From: Lysinibacillus sphaericus
Lineage (GTDB): Bacteria > Bacillota > Bacilli > Bacillales_A > Planococcaceae
DNA length: 64,000 nt
Assembly: GCF_006864135.1 (NCBI RefSeq)
Contig: NZ_SADV01000009.1
Coordinates: 1 to 64,000, forward strand
Direction of reading: 5' to 3'
Shown: positions 17,914-26,716 of the stretch, piece by piece
How positions within the stretch are numbered: position 1 is the stretch's first letter
Layout of the letters: every line of letters begins with the position of its first letter
Program-made: the position numbers and the translations under genes
Notes under the pieces: model-generated
The model's database searches: none
Seen by the model: the letters and a program-made list of their open reading frames with translations, nothing else
Told to the model about the DNA's origin: nothing

Positions 17914-18290
17914 GTCAATCCTCCTCAAAATTGTATGTTTTTCTAGTAAAAAGGAGTATACTAATAAATATATTGGTAAACTCCAATGTTTCCTCGAGGA
18001 TTATATATATCCATAAATCCCCCCTTTATTTAAAAACAGACTCAATACCCAAAACTTTTCAACTATTCACACATTCATAATAAATCACAAGAAAGTTATA
18101 AACATTACCCTTTTCATTGAACTATTTACCTATTGTTGTAGTATCATATACCTCTTTTTGAATTTTCTAATATTCCTACTCATTTAAACGCTGCTTGAAA
18201 AAACCTCCTACTTACTAACTTGCGGTTGTTCGCACATTCGCTTTAGTCTTAGCTAGCAGCAGGCGGATCGTGAAAATATCCTAAAACATC
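17914..18290. other. AT-rich intergenic region between secA and comK copy 2
   Basis: About 380 bases without a coding frame. It must hold the comK copy 2 promoter. AT-tracts such as AAAA and TTTT are frequent, but no pair with convincing ComK-box spacing can be singled out. Confidence 0.45.
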
Positions 18291-18333
18291 GAAAAAAAGA
18301 CCATTTTAACATACAGTTAAAATGATCTTTTTC
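18291..18333 (-). terminator. Rho-independent terminator of secA
   Basis: On the minus strand GAAAAAGATCATTTTAA pairs with TTAAAATGGTCTTTTTTTC, six bases after the secA stop codon, and ends in a T-run. Confidence 0.88.
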
Positions 18334-18338
18334 GAATA

Positions 18339-20861
18339 TTATTGAGCTGCACCATGGCAGTTTTTAAATTTCTTACCGCTTCCGCATGGACATAAATCAT
18401 TACGTCCGACATTTTCAGCTTTACGGACAGGTTGCTTTTTCGGAGCTGAGCCACCATCCTCTTTCGGATTAACAGCTTGACCTTTTGCAACTTCTTCACG
18501 CTCTAAATTATTATGGATTTCTGCCTTCATCGCATATTTTGCTACATCTTCGCGAATGGAAGCGACCATATCCTCAAACATAGCAAAGCCCTCTTGTTGA
18601 TACTCACGAAGTGGATCATTTTGACCATATGCACGAAGATGGATACCTTGACGTAGCTGATCCATTGCATCAATATGATCAATCCACTTTGTATCAATTG
18701 AGCGAAGTAAGATTACCTTTTCAAATTCACGCATACGTTCTGGTGTAAGCTGTTCTTCTTTTTCATTATAACGCGTTTGGACAGCGTTAGAAATTAGCTG
18801 GTTAATCTCTTCTGCGGATTTACCTTGGAAATCTTCCACCTTTAGATCGCCTTCATCTAATAGATTTGCTGCGACAAAGTCATCAATTGCTTTTAAATGC
18901 CAATCTTTTTGCTCACCTTGCGTATACAATGCGACAATGTTGTCGATCGTTTCTTGAATCATAGACTCTACAAGCACACGCATATTTTCTGTTTCTAATA
19001 CGTCGTAACGCTCTTTATAAATAATCTCACGTTGCTGACGTAACACATCATCATATTGTAATAAGCGTTTACGAGCATCGAAGTTATTACCTTCAACACG
19101 TTTTTGAGCTGATTCTACTGCTCTTGAAACAACTTTAGATTGTAATGGCTGTGAATCATCCATCCCTAATTTCATCATCATGTTCTTCATATTATCGGAG
19201 CCAAAACGACGCATTAATTCATCTTCTAGTGATAGATAGAATTGAGTAATACCTGGGTTCCCTTGACGACCAGAACGACCACGCAGCTGATTATCGATAC
19301 GACGAGATTCATGACGCTCCGTACCAATTACCGCTAAACCACCAAGCTCCATTACACCTTCTCCAGGCTTAATGTCTGTACCACGACCAGCCATGTTTGT
19401 TGCAATTGTTACTGCACCTTTTGTACCTGCATTCGCAATAATCTCGGCTTCACGCTCATGGTTTTTCGCGTTTAAGACGTTATGTGGGATTTTATGTTTA
19501 TCCAATAAATTCGAAATTATTTCAGATGTTTCAATTGCGACCGTACCAACAAGAACTGGTTGTCCAGCTTTATGGCGCTCTGCAATATCTGCCGCCACCG
19601 CTTTATATTTCCCTTCCATCGAAGCAAAAATTAAGTCCGGACGGTCATCACGAGCAATCGGCTTATTCGTAGGAATCGCGACAACACTCATATTATAAAT
19701 ATTACGGAATTCCTCTTCCTCTGTTTTCGCAGTACCTGTCATACCCGAAAGCTTTTGATACATACGGAAGTAGTTTTGGAACGTAATTGTTGCCATCGTC
19801 ATCGATTCATTTTGAATCTCTACGCCTTCTTTGGCCTCGATTGCCTGATGTAGTCCATCTGAGTAACGGCGACCTTTCATTAAACGACCTGTAAAGCCGT
19901 CAACAATAATGATTTCGCCCTCTTGTACAACATAATCAACATCATTATGCATACTTACATGTGCCTTTAACGATTGGTTAATCGCATGGTTTAAACGCAC
20001 ATGTGTTAAATCAAATAGATTATCAATGCCAAATGCTTTCTCTGCTTTTTCAACACCAGCATCTGTTAACGTAACACCTTTTGTCGACTCTTCGTATGTG
20101 TAATCTGTTTCTGCACTTAACATACGAACAAATGCATTCGACTGTTTATATAGCTGCGCCGATTTCCCAGCCTGACCCGAAATAATTAATGGCGTACGCG
20201 CTTCATCAATTAAAATCGAGTCAACCTCATCGATTACTGCAAAATGTAGCGGACGTTGTACACGCTCTTCTTTATAAAGCACCATATTATCACGTAAATA
20301 GTCAAAGCCCAACTCATTGTTTGTACTATACGTAATATCAGCTTCATAGGCTGCACGTTTTTCTTCTTTTGATAGGCTGTTCAAGTTTAAACCAACCGTT
20401 AAGCCTAAGAAATTATACAAATGCCCCATTTCTTCAGCATCACGACTCGCTAAATATTCATTGACTGTCACAACATGTACACCTTTACCAGTAATGGCAT
20501 TTAGGTAAACAGCCATTGTAGCCGTTAACGTTTTACCTTCACCGGTTTTCATTTCCGCAATATTACCTTCATCTAATGACGCAGCACCCATAATTTGCAC
20601 ACGGAATGGGTACATCTCTAACACACGCTTTGACCCTTCTCGACAAACCGCAAAAGCTTCCGCACGAATCGAATCTAAATGCTCTCCGTCCGCATAGCGT
20701 TTTTTAAACTCTTCTGTTTTCGCTTGTAATTGATCATCTGAAAGCTGTTCCATTTGAGAAGCGAATCCCTCAACCTGGTCAGCGATTTTTTCTAATTTTT
20801 TTAGTTCACGTTTATTGAAATCAAATAATTTATTTAATAGGTTTACCATGAATTTTTTCAC
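18339..20861 (-). CDS. secA: Preprotein translocase ATPase SecA (SecA1)
   Basis: The essential motor of the general secretion pathway, 840 residues, close to B. subtilis SecA (841). Walker A is [13 protein letters not shown] near residue 100; the DEAD-type motif is [16 protein letters not shown] near 205; helicase motif VI lies in [11 protein letters not shown]. The preprotein cross-linking domain and helical scaffold are intact. The extreme C-terminus has the zinc-binding [14 protein letters not shown] that contacts SecB or ribosomes. It is distinct from the SecA2 at 62783, which matches only in the core. It is transcribed alone, with a terminator directly downstream. Confidence 0.98.
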   Translation of the reverse strand: MKKFMVNLLNKLFDFNKRELKKLEKIADQVEGFASQMEQLSDDQLQAKTEEFKKRYADGEHLDSIRAEAFAVCREGSKRVLEMYPFRVQIMGAASLDEGNIAEMKTGEGKTLTATMAVYLNAITGKGVHVVTVNEYLASRDAEEMGHLYNFLGLTVGLNLNSLSKEEKRAAYEADITYSTNNELGFDYLRDNMVLYKEERVQRPLHFAVIDEVDSILIDEARTPLIISGQAGKSAQLYKQSNAFVRMLSAETDYTYEESTKGVTLTDAGVEKAEKAFGIDNLFDLTHVRLNHAINQSLKAHVSMHNDVDYVVQEGEIIIVDGFTGRLMKGRRYSDGLHQAIEAKEGVEIQNESMTMATITFQNYFRMYQKLSGMTGTAKTEEEEFRNIYNMSVVAIPTNKPIARDDRPDLIFASMEGKYKAVAADIAERHKAGQPVLVGTVAIETSEIISNLLDKHKIPHNVLNAKNHEREAEIIANAGTKGAVTIATNMAGRGTDIKPGEGVMELGGLAVIGTERHESRRIDNQLRGRSGRQGNPGITQFYLSLEDELMRRFGSDNMKNMMMKLGMDDSQPLQSKVVSRAVESAQKRVEGNNFDARKRLLQYDDVLRQQREIIYKERYDVLETENMRVLVESMIQETIDNIVALYTQGEQKDWHLKAIDDFVAANLLDEGDLKVEDFQGKSAEEINQLISNAVQTRYNEKEEQLTPERMREFEKVILLRSIDTKWIDHIDAMDQLRQGIHLRAYGQNDPLREYQQEGFAMFEDMVASIREDVAKYAMKAEIHNNLEREEVAKGQAVNPKEDGGSAPKKQPVRKAENVGRNDLCPCGSGKKFKNCHGAAQ

Positions 20862-20943
20862 TTCCTATATAGTCTCAACTTTCATTTTACCATTGTATAA
20901 CAGATTCATGCAAACAGAGTCCCTAGCATGAAAGGAAATCATA

Positions 20944-21300
20944 TCAATTACGCCCTAGCGTAATTGTTGTTGCTGTCACTACAAATAAACAATGCCGTCC
21001 GGATTTTGAATTGTGTTTAGGCTAGGCAGATCTTTTTTGTGCGAAAGCGCAGTGCTAACGTAGCGGCAGCGGCAGATCTTTTTTGCGTGAAAGCGCAGTG
21101 CTAACGTAGCGACCGCGGCACCGACGTAGGTCCTTTAGCCGTTGTCCTAGGAAGCGACGGTTTTAGGCTAACAACCTTATAGTGACTCCTTTCGAAATCC
21201 TTGATATCTGCTAGAGTCTTATCTTATAAGTGTTTGGTGGTATATTTGCATTCATCCCACTACTATTGAGGGTAGAATTCCTACTGAATGAAGATAAAAA
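20944..21300 (+). repeat. Mosaic intergenic element R3 with nested 46-bp tandem duplication
   Basis: The element starts TCAATTACGCCCTAGCGTAA, then a shortened GTTGCTGTC...AAACAATGCC module and GTCCGGATTTTGAATTGTG. Two direct 46-base copies follow (21025-21070 and 21071-21116, each starting GGCAGATCTTTTTTG and containing AGTGCTAACGTAGCG). These are a reverse-oriented form of the GTTAGCACTACGCTTTCGCAC module seen in R1. A hairpin with outer arms TTTAGCC and GGCTAA (21134-21171) comes next, then a segment with TGATATCTGC and GCATTCATCCC ending CTGAATGAAGATAAAAA. Confidence 0.75.
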
Positions 21301-21324
21301 GGCTCCCGCTTTTCGCGAGAGCCC
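21296..21324 (-). terminator. Rho-independent terminator of hpf
   Basis: On the minus strand GGGCTCTCGCG and CGGGAGCC form the stem, followed by TTTTT, seventeen bases after the hpf stop codon. It abuts the end of repeat element R3. Confidence 0.88.
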
Positions 21325-21340
21325 TTGTACATATTAAAGT

Positions 21341-21892
21341 TTAAGTTGTTTCAATTAAGCCATATTTACCGTCTTTGCGTTTGTAGACAATATTTGTGCC
21401 GTTTGATTCTGCATCTGTAAAGATATAGAAATCATGCCCTAGCATATTCATTTGTAAGACAGCTTCTTCTTGATCCATCGGTTTTAGATCAAATTGCTTT
21501 GTGCGAACAATAGAGTATTCGTCTTCCTCTGTTGATGCATCTGCTGCTGCTTGAGAAGTAGCAAAATAAAGGCCTGTACCTTCACGCTCACGGAATTTAC
21601 GGTTTACTTTTGTTTTATGCTTACGGATTTGACGTTCTAATTTATCAACGATTAAGTCAATCGCAGCATACATATCATTATGACGCTCTTCTGCACGAAG
21701 AGTTAAGTTCTTCATTGGAATTGTAACTTCCACTTTAGTTTGCTTGTCATTATAAACCTTTAAATTTACGTTAGCGTTGGCGTTAACATCTTCGTTAAAA
21801 TAACGTTCAACTTTCTCGACTTTGTTCTCAACATACTCTCGAATAGCTGGAGTTACCTCAATATTTTCACCGCGAATGTTAAAGTTTAACAT
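21341..21892 (-). CDS. hpf: Ribosome hibernation promoting factor, long form
   Basis: A 183-residue long-form HPF (YvyD type). The N-terminal S30AE domain (FNIRGENIEVTPAIREYVENK to about residue 105) binds in the ribosomal decoding centre. A linker with acidic residues follows, and the C-terminal domain (IVRTKQFDLKPMDQEEAVLQM) dimerises and links two ribosomes into 100S particles. The ATG at 21892 has AAAGGAGG eight bases upstream and gives the family length; the frame extends 15 codons further without support. In B. subtilis hpf also lies between the flagellar genes and secA and is induced in stationary phase and stress. Confidence 0.96.
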   Translation of the reverse strand: MLNFNIRGENIEVTPAIREYVENKVEKVERYFNEDVNANANVNLKVYNDKQTKVEVTIPMKNLTLRAEERHNDMYAAIDLIVDKLERQIRKHKTKVNRKFREREGTGLYFATSQAAADASTEEDEYSIVRTKQFDLKPMDQEEAVLQMNMLGHDFYIFTDAESNGTNIVYKRKDGKYGLIETT

Positions 21893-22051
21893 GTAAACTC
21901 CTCCTTTATAACTGCTATACTTTATATTTCTACACAAGTGTGCGAAATTCCTCTAAAATAATTCTTTTTTTCAAAAAAATTTTTTCCTACAATAATGTGT
22001 AGCATCTGCTGATATGGGTTGAACAAAATCCCCACTGTTGAATGTTTCACT

Positions 22052-22435
22052 TTATGAATTAATGCTATTTAGTTTTGCCTCATCAGCTTCTCTTCTTCGG
22101 CGTAGTTTCAACTCTTCGACAATCAAATCCTCAACCGATTCTTGATCATTAAAATTCACGCCATATTGTTTGCCCTTGCCAAAAGGACGGCTCCAAATTA
22201 TTTCACCATAAGCTCGTACCTCTCTAGTATCAAGAACAAAGCGTAAATCCAAAGGAGGAGGATTAACACCTAAATCCACTTCAGTAAACATCTTTAAACC
22301 TCGTGGACTAATATCAAGCAAATCAGCCATTGCCGTTTGCGCTTGATTCACCCTTCCATCCTCATATATCGCAAAAGTCATTTTAACAGGCTCATCGAAC
22401 TTAAATCGAAAGCCTTCTTGGCGCTTAAATATCAT
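22052..22435 (-). CDS. PilZ-domain protein, probable c-di-GMP effector of motility
   Basis: A 127-residue single PilZ domain. The second half of the c-di-GMP motif is clear: DISPRG matches DxSxxG. The N-terminal RxxxR motif is altered: KRQEGFRF places Gln where the second of the two usual arginines stands, which may weaken nucleotide binding. The hydrophobic beta-barrel strands (VKMTFAIYEDG, VRAYGEIIWSRP, KQYGVNFND) fit the family. PilZ proteins such as YcgR and DgrA slow the flagellar motor when c-di-GMP is high. Its place beside a duplicated fliS fragment, at the left end of the flagellar locus, supports a motility role by inference. Confidence 0.85.
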   Translation of the reverse strand: MIFKRQEGFRFKFDEPVKMTFAIYEDGRVNQAQTAMADLLDISPRGLKMFTEVDLGVNPPPLDLRFVLDTREVRAYGEIIWSRPFGKGKQYGVNFNDQESVEDLIVEELKLRRRREADEAKLNSINS

Positions 22436-22647
22436 ATACCCACCCCAATACTATTCGAAACATCTATTTAGCTTGATTATGACACGATGCATGTTTTACA
22501 TCTAGAGGGAATAAGTAACATATTTTACCGGATAAAGACCTATTTTATGACTAGTTAAATGTTTCCCTTTTGTATGATATAAAATGCCTTGTCTCGTATT
22601 TTTTGCAAAGAAAAGAGACCATCTTGAATTGATGGCCTCTATGTTGT

Positions 22648-22812
22648 CTAAATTTGTCCAGTGTTTCCCTGACCGAATTGTTGCTGTCGATTGATGCGAA
22701 TAACTTCCTTCCATGTATCACGGAATTCCGTCACTAATCCTTCAACTTCTTCAATTATAGCGATCTCATTTTTAATGTTTGCTTCAACTAGACGACGATT
22801 CATATATTCATA
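22648..22812 (-). pseudogene. fliS 3'-terminal fragment (duplicate)
   Basis: Fifty-four codons plus stop, nearly identical in sequence to the 3' end of the intact fliS at 30376-30786. The translated ends are the same (AIIEEVEGLVTEF to RQQQFGQGNTGQI) with a few changes just before (NIKNEI versus NIQSDV). The identity extends about 15 bases past the stop codon (22631-22647). The frame is still open, but the first half of fliS is missing; at about 22812 it passes directly into IS3 transposase sequence. Confidence 0.9.
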
Positions 22813-23310
22813 TTGTGTTAGCTTATTTCTATTGGCCAGCCTTCACGCCTAAATCACTGCGGATTTCATTAATCGGCATGATTTCTTTTATCTCCTTAAC
22901 TAGCTGTACTTGAATTTTTTGGGACTACTTTCTTCTTCAACACTGCTTACTTTTATAAACCTTCAATTTGCTGCTTTAAATAACGATTCTCCAGTTTGTA
23001 ACTTAGCAAAACTTTCTCCTCCTTTGTCATAGGTAATAGTTTCCTACAGGCTGTTTAAGGCGATGTAATTCGCCATTCTTGTACCATCTCATCCATATTT
23101 TCAGCTGAAAATAATTACGAATAATCGATTCTTGTAAAACTTGTTTTGTAGGAATTACCCGCTAATCTCAGTTCAATTGCTTTCATTTTTACTGCTAAAG
23201 TGTGACTCTCTTCCCCATAGAAAAAACACCTTCACGTTGATTTGATAGGGTACATAACCATTTTTCAACGAAAGGTGTTTTTATTTGTCTCATTTTTGTA
23301 GGGCAGTTCA
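22813..23310 (-). mobile_element. IS3-family insertion sequence remnant
   Basis: Read on the minus strand from 23310: a typical IS3 left end TGAACTGCCCTACAAAAATG, then orfA fragments in different frames (HTLAVKMKAIELRLAG; WMRWYKNGELHRLKQPVG; EEKVLLSYKLENRYLKQQIE) and the start of orfB (VQLVKEIKEIMPINEIRSDL, the HTH_21 module). Frameshifts and stops separate the fragments. The orfB fragment ends in NRNKLTQYE and runs into the fliS fragment at the shared codons for YEYM. The rest of orfB and the right end are gone. Confidence 0.85.
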
Positions 23311-23355
23311 ATAACAAGTTTTAGAACCTTTTATCTTACTCCGAAAATAGAGTTA

Positions 23356-24048
23356 TTATGAAATTGACTTGATAATTTTTAAATAGTCTTTTTGATTGTC
23401 CATCTCATATAAAGTATTTTGTTTTAATTGAAAAATAGTGATATTTAAAGTTTCAATTAAATCCAAAGGTATGTTATCCCAGTATAAGGAAGTTTTTTTA
23501 AGATTTTGGGATTGCAAGTAATTTGAAAAGTTTTGTTTTATTATTTTACAGTCTTGCATTTCCCAAAAGGAAACCCCTGATAAAGATGGGAGTTGTTCGT
23601 CAGTGATTTTTATATCTATTACTTTTTGATTGTTGTCTAATATTGGACACCATTCATTTTCTTGATCGATTCGAATAATTGTAAAATATGTACTTTGTAT
23701 AGGTTTAAGGTTTAAAAAAATATTTTCAAGAAAGACCGTATCTGCATCGATGATAAATGAATCCCCAAAATAAGGTAGGGCTAATTTGAAGCTATAAATA
23801 CTATTATATTCTTTATACATTTCATTGAAGATTAATTTTACTCCTGGAAATTTTTTTGTCAGATATTCAAATTGATTAGCTAAATGTCCAGTAACAATGT
23901 AAATCTCATTGATTTTTGCTTCAATTAAAAATTGAATAGTTCTTTCTAAGTTAGGTACTTTATTTATTGGCAAAAGTGCTTTATGTTTTGTTTTTGTCCA
24001 TTCTTCGAAACGAGATCCGAGTCCCGCTGCAAGTATAATTGCGTTCAT
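23356..24048 (-). CDS. licC: CTP:phosphocholine cytidylyltransferase, LicC-like
   Basis: A 230-residue sugar-nucleotidyltransferase-fold enzyme that closely resembles pneumococcal LicC, which makes CDP-choline from CTP and phosphocholine. Signature: ILAAGLGSRFEEWTKTKHKALLPI at the N-terminus with catalytic Arg and Lys; YNSIYSF (LicC YNNFYSL), IDADTVF (metal-binding Asp), STYFTIIRIDQENEW, LSGVSFWE and LYWDNIP all line up with LicC segments from memory. It is the last gene of the minus-strand lic operon and overlaps licB by four bases. Base composition is more AT-rich than the flanking housekeeping genes, consistent with transfer. Choline specificity is inferred from these motifs. Confidence 0.87.
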   Translation of the reverse strand: MNAIILAAGLGSRFEEWTKTKHKALLPINKVPNLERTIQFLIEAKINEIYIVTGHLANQFEYLTKKFPGVKLIFNEMYKEYNSIYSFKLALPYFGDSFIIDADTVFLENIFLNLKPIQSTYFTIIRIDQENEWCPILDNNQKVIDIKITDEQLPSLSGVSFWEMQDCKIIKQNFSNYLQSQNLKKTSLYWDNIPLDLIETLNITIFQLKQNTLYEMDNQKDYLKIIKSIS

Positions 24049-25010
24049 AGTTTTACACCTCTTTTGAAAGATATAATTGTAAAAAATTCTTTTGGATTAT
24101 TTGTTGTCAAGATAGATCCTGTAATAATAAGCAAGGCTAATAAAAATTCTTTTACTCCTGCTTCAAATCCTAGTAATAGACCGAATAAAACAGCCCACGC
24201 AGAGTAACTAATATTTAATCCCATAGCTTTAATAGGACCAACGCGATTAATCGATGTGTAGTAAAATAAATATGAAGCAGTGCCCGCTAATGCAGTTAAT
24301 GCAAATAAAATAATTGTAAAGTCTTGTAATACTAATTTTACTAAAGAAATACCCCCAATAATCGGGACTATTAACAAGCCATATACTATTGCAGAAACTG
24401 TTTGTCTTATTTGTAAAGCAATAGAAGGCAATATGTCATTTTTCATACCATAAGCGGAGATAACAGATTCAGATCCCCATCCTAAAACACATAATAAAGC
24501 GCAAGATAATCCTAAAATTAAATTTTGCGGTTCTTCTTGTGAAGTTAACCCTAAAAAAATTGTAGCTATTATGGCAAGAGAAAGTCCTATAATGTTTTTC
24601 GTAGTCACTTTTTCTTTTAAAAATAAAAAGCTAAAAAAAGATCCTACTGCAGGATACATCGAAGATATAATAGCCGTATAGGAAGGACCAATAAAATAAA
24701 TGGACAACATAAATCCAGACATTCCTATTGGGCCCCCTAAAAGCGCAGCAATCATTACTACTTTACCATCCCTACTTTTTAATGATTGTTTGAGCTGTTG
24801 TGTTCGTTTAAAAAGTAAAGTATGAAATAACATCCATATACTCGAAAAAGTATCATGTAAAAAGGTTGAGATTAAAGGGGCTACAAAAAGATAATCTTCA
24901 AAAATCGAGCAAGATAGAATAATTCCTATGATTATCGTATTGACACCCCATAGAATTCCACCCAAAAGACCAATCCATTGTCCCCTTATCTCGTATTGTG
25001 TCATTTTCAA
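24045..25010 (-). CDS. licB: Choline uptake permease, LicB-like (DMT/EamA superfamily)
   Basis: A 321-residue integral membrane protein with about ten transmembrane helices in two EamA-type repeats. It resembles pneumococcal LicB: GGILWGVNT, LGGPIGMSG (LicB LAGPIGMQA), SSMYPAVGSF, LGWGSESVISAYGM (LicB IAWGSESVLSSFAM) and INRVGPIKAMGLNISYSAWAVLF (LicB INRLQPAKATGLNVSYVVWTVLF region). LicB imports choline for phosphocholine decoration of cell-wall polymers. The gene overlaps both neighbours by four bases, so the three minus-strand genes are translationally coupled. Confidence 0.87.
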   Translation of the reverse strand: MKMTQYEIRGQWIGLLGGILWGVNTIIIGIILSCSIFEDYLFVAPLISTFLHDTFSSIWMLFHTLLFKRTQQLKQSLKSRDGKVVMIAALLGGPIGMSGFMLSIYFIGPSYTAIISSMYPAVGSFFSFLFLKEKVTTKNIIGLSLAIIATIFLGLTSQEEPQNLILGLSCALLCVLGWGSESVISAYGMKNDILPSIALQIRQTVSAIVYGLLIVPIIGGISLVKLVLQDFTIILFALTALAGTASYLFYYTSINRVGPIKAMGLNISYSAWAVLFGLLLGFEAGVKEFLLALLIITGSILTTNNPKEFFTIISFKRGVKL

Positions 25011-26602
25011 CAGTAATCCAACCCCTTTAATAGATTGGATCCCCTTTCATATCTTTTGTAACCATAATTTCCAAAAGAGTCACCATGTAACTCTTTTATA
25101 ATTGTCCAGAGGCTCCAAAGGATATCCTGTACTGATTTATAAAAATTCAACTGAAAATACTCCTCTTCTAAAAGAGGACGCTGAAAATAGAATTTTAAAA
25201 ATTCCTGTTCGTCATCTATCGTCAAGTCACTTTCTAAAATATAGGCAGCTAAATCCCAAAAAGGATTATTATATCCCGAATACTCCCAGTCAATTAAAAA
25301 AAGTTTTCCTTCGCTCGATTTGATGAAATTTTCCGGAACTAGATCATTGTGGCAAGGACATATGGAAAAGGATTTTAGTTGCTGAATTTTATCATTTAAA
25401 TATTCTATTTTTTCTTTTGATTTGGAAAAATCAGGGTATTTTTCATCTATGTAATATTTATTTGTTTTGGTTATAATAACAGATTCATAATCTTGGATTA
25501 TATTTATAAATGAAAAAGCGTTATTCATTTTAACATTAGAAGTATGTAACTTCTTTAAAATAGTAGCTATATTCTCCATATTATTTGTAATTCTAGCTGA
25601 TTGTTTCGACAAAGTCTGTGCATTTTTTACATATTTCGCAATTTTGACACCGTCATGAGCATTAAAGTAAAAAGTAGGTACATTAATTTCTAGCGTTGCT
25701 ATCGCCTTAGAGTTAATAATTTCATTATGTCGATTTACTAGACTATTTGTTCCAGCTCCAGGTATTCTAATTTGCAATTCATTTCCATCAGTTAAAGTAA
25801 TTTTATAATTTTTATTGGTCATACCTCCAGAGAATTCAATTTTCCTAATTTCTTTAGGTTGAGTTCCAATAGCTTGATGTAAATAATTTGTAATAAACTG
25901 AATTGTTTTTTCGCTGACTTTTCGATAGATATTAGAATATATACCTTCGACTGCTTTATTATATTGTTCATTAGAATTTATATTAATCCATTTTTTATTA
26001 TCTACATTAATAAAGGATATGGGCAAATTTTTACTACACTTTAACATGAAATATTTATAGTTCAACCAATTGTAAGTAGCGGATTCATTTAATACCAACA
26101 TTTCTCTGAACAATTTAATAGATATTTTAGAAATTCCAACCGCCACACTAGAAGTTGACATGAAAATTAAATGATTCTTTTCAGTACATTCAATAAAAGT
26201 TTTCTCCATAGATCCATTTAAAGCAGTATAAGTAATACAATTTGGATTAGGCGAATCTAGCAGTGTTGTAAGAATATTTTCATCAAAAAATAAATTACCT
26301 TCTATTAGAATAAAATCTTTATTTAGATATTTTTTCAGTAGACTTAATGATTTCATCGTGCCAGTGGATGTATATATGGAATTGATTATAAAATTTACAT
26401 TTTCATTTTCTAACTCTTCTATAATTAAGTTCTTTTTATAACCCACGATAATATAAACCTCATAAATATTTCTATTTTTCAACATATCAACTGTTCTTTT
26501 TATCATAGTTTGGTGGTCAACTTTTAATAAGCAAGATGGTATGCCGAAAGCATTGGAATATCCTGAAGCTAAAATAACAGCAGTATTTATATTATGTATC
26601 AT
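25007..26602 (-). CDS. licA: Fusion of nucleotidyltransferase-like domain and choline kinase (LicA-like)
   Basis: A 531-residue two-domain protein. Residues about 1-225 have the nucleotidyltransferase fold, but the signature loop reads ILASGYSNAFGIPSCLLKV: the usual Gly-x-Gly-x-Arg is missing while the Lys remains, so this half may be inactive or altered. Residues about 240-531 are a choline/aminoglycoside kinase-fold domain with GGMTNKNYKI (nucleotide loop), CHNDLVPENFI (catalytic Asp and Asn) and LIDWEYSGYNNPFWDLA (metal Asp), as in LicA. The expected reaction is ATP-dependent phosphorylation of choline. The start at 26602 (MIHNIN) has GAAAGG upstream; an ATG six codons earlier lacks a ribosome site. 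First gene of the minus-strand lic operon. Confidence 0.85.
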   Translation of the reverse strand: MIHNINTAVILASGYSNAFGIPSCLLKVDHQTMIKRTVDMLKNRNIYEVYIIVGYKKNLIIEELENENVNFIINSIYTSTGTMKSLSLLKKYLNKDFILIEGNLFFDENILTTLLDSPNPNCITYTALNGSMEKTFIECTEKNHLIFMSTSSVAVGISKISIKLFREMLVLNESATYNWLNYKYFMLKCSKNLPISFINVDNKKWININSNEQYNKAVEGIYSNIYRKVSEKTIQFITNYLHQAIGTQPKEIRKIEFSGGMTNKNYKITLTDGNELQIRIPGAGTNSLVNRHNEIINSKAIATLEINVPTFYFNAHDGVKIAKYVKNAQTLSKQSARITNNMENIATILKKLHTSNVKMNNAFSFINIIQDYESVIITKTNKYYIDEKYPDFSKSKEKIEYLNDKIQQLKSFSICPCHNDLVPENFIKSSEGKLFLIDWEYSGYNNPFWDLAAYILESDLTIDDEQEFLKFYFQRPLLEEEYFQLNFYKSVQDILWSLWTIIKELHGDSFGNYGYKRYERGSNLLKGLDYC

Positions 26603-26716
26603 TTCTTTGAAACCTTTCATTCAATATCAAAACTTGGTAAAATGTGTTTATGTATTATAAAGATTATACTATATAAAAACTTTGAATACATGAGTTTATA
26701 GTAGGAGGAAAAAGTT

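Noticed and set aside
22502-22714. 70-codon minus-strand frame over the fliS fragment
   Set aside because: It reads the fliS fragment out of phase; the real phase gives the FliS C-terminus.
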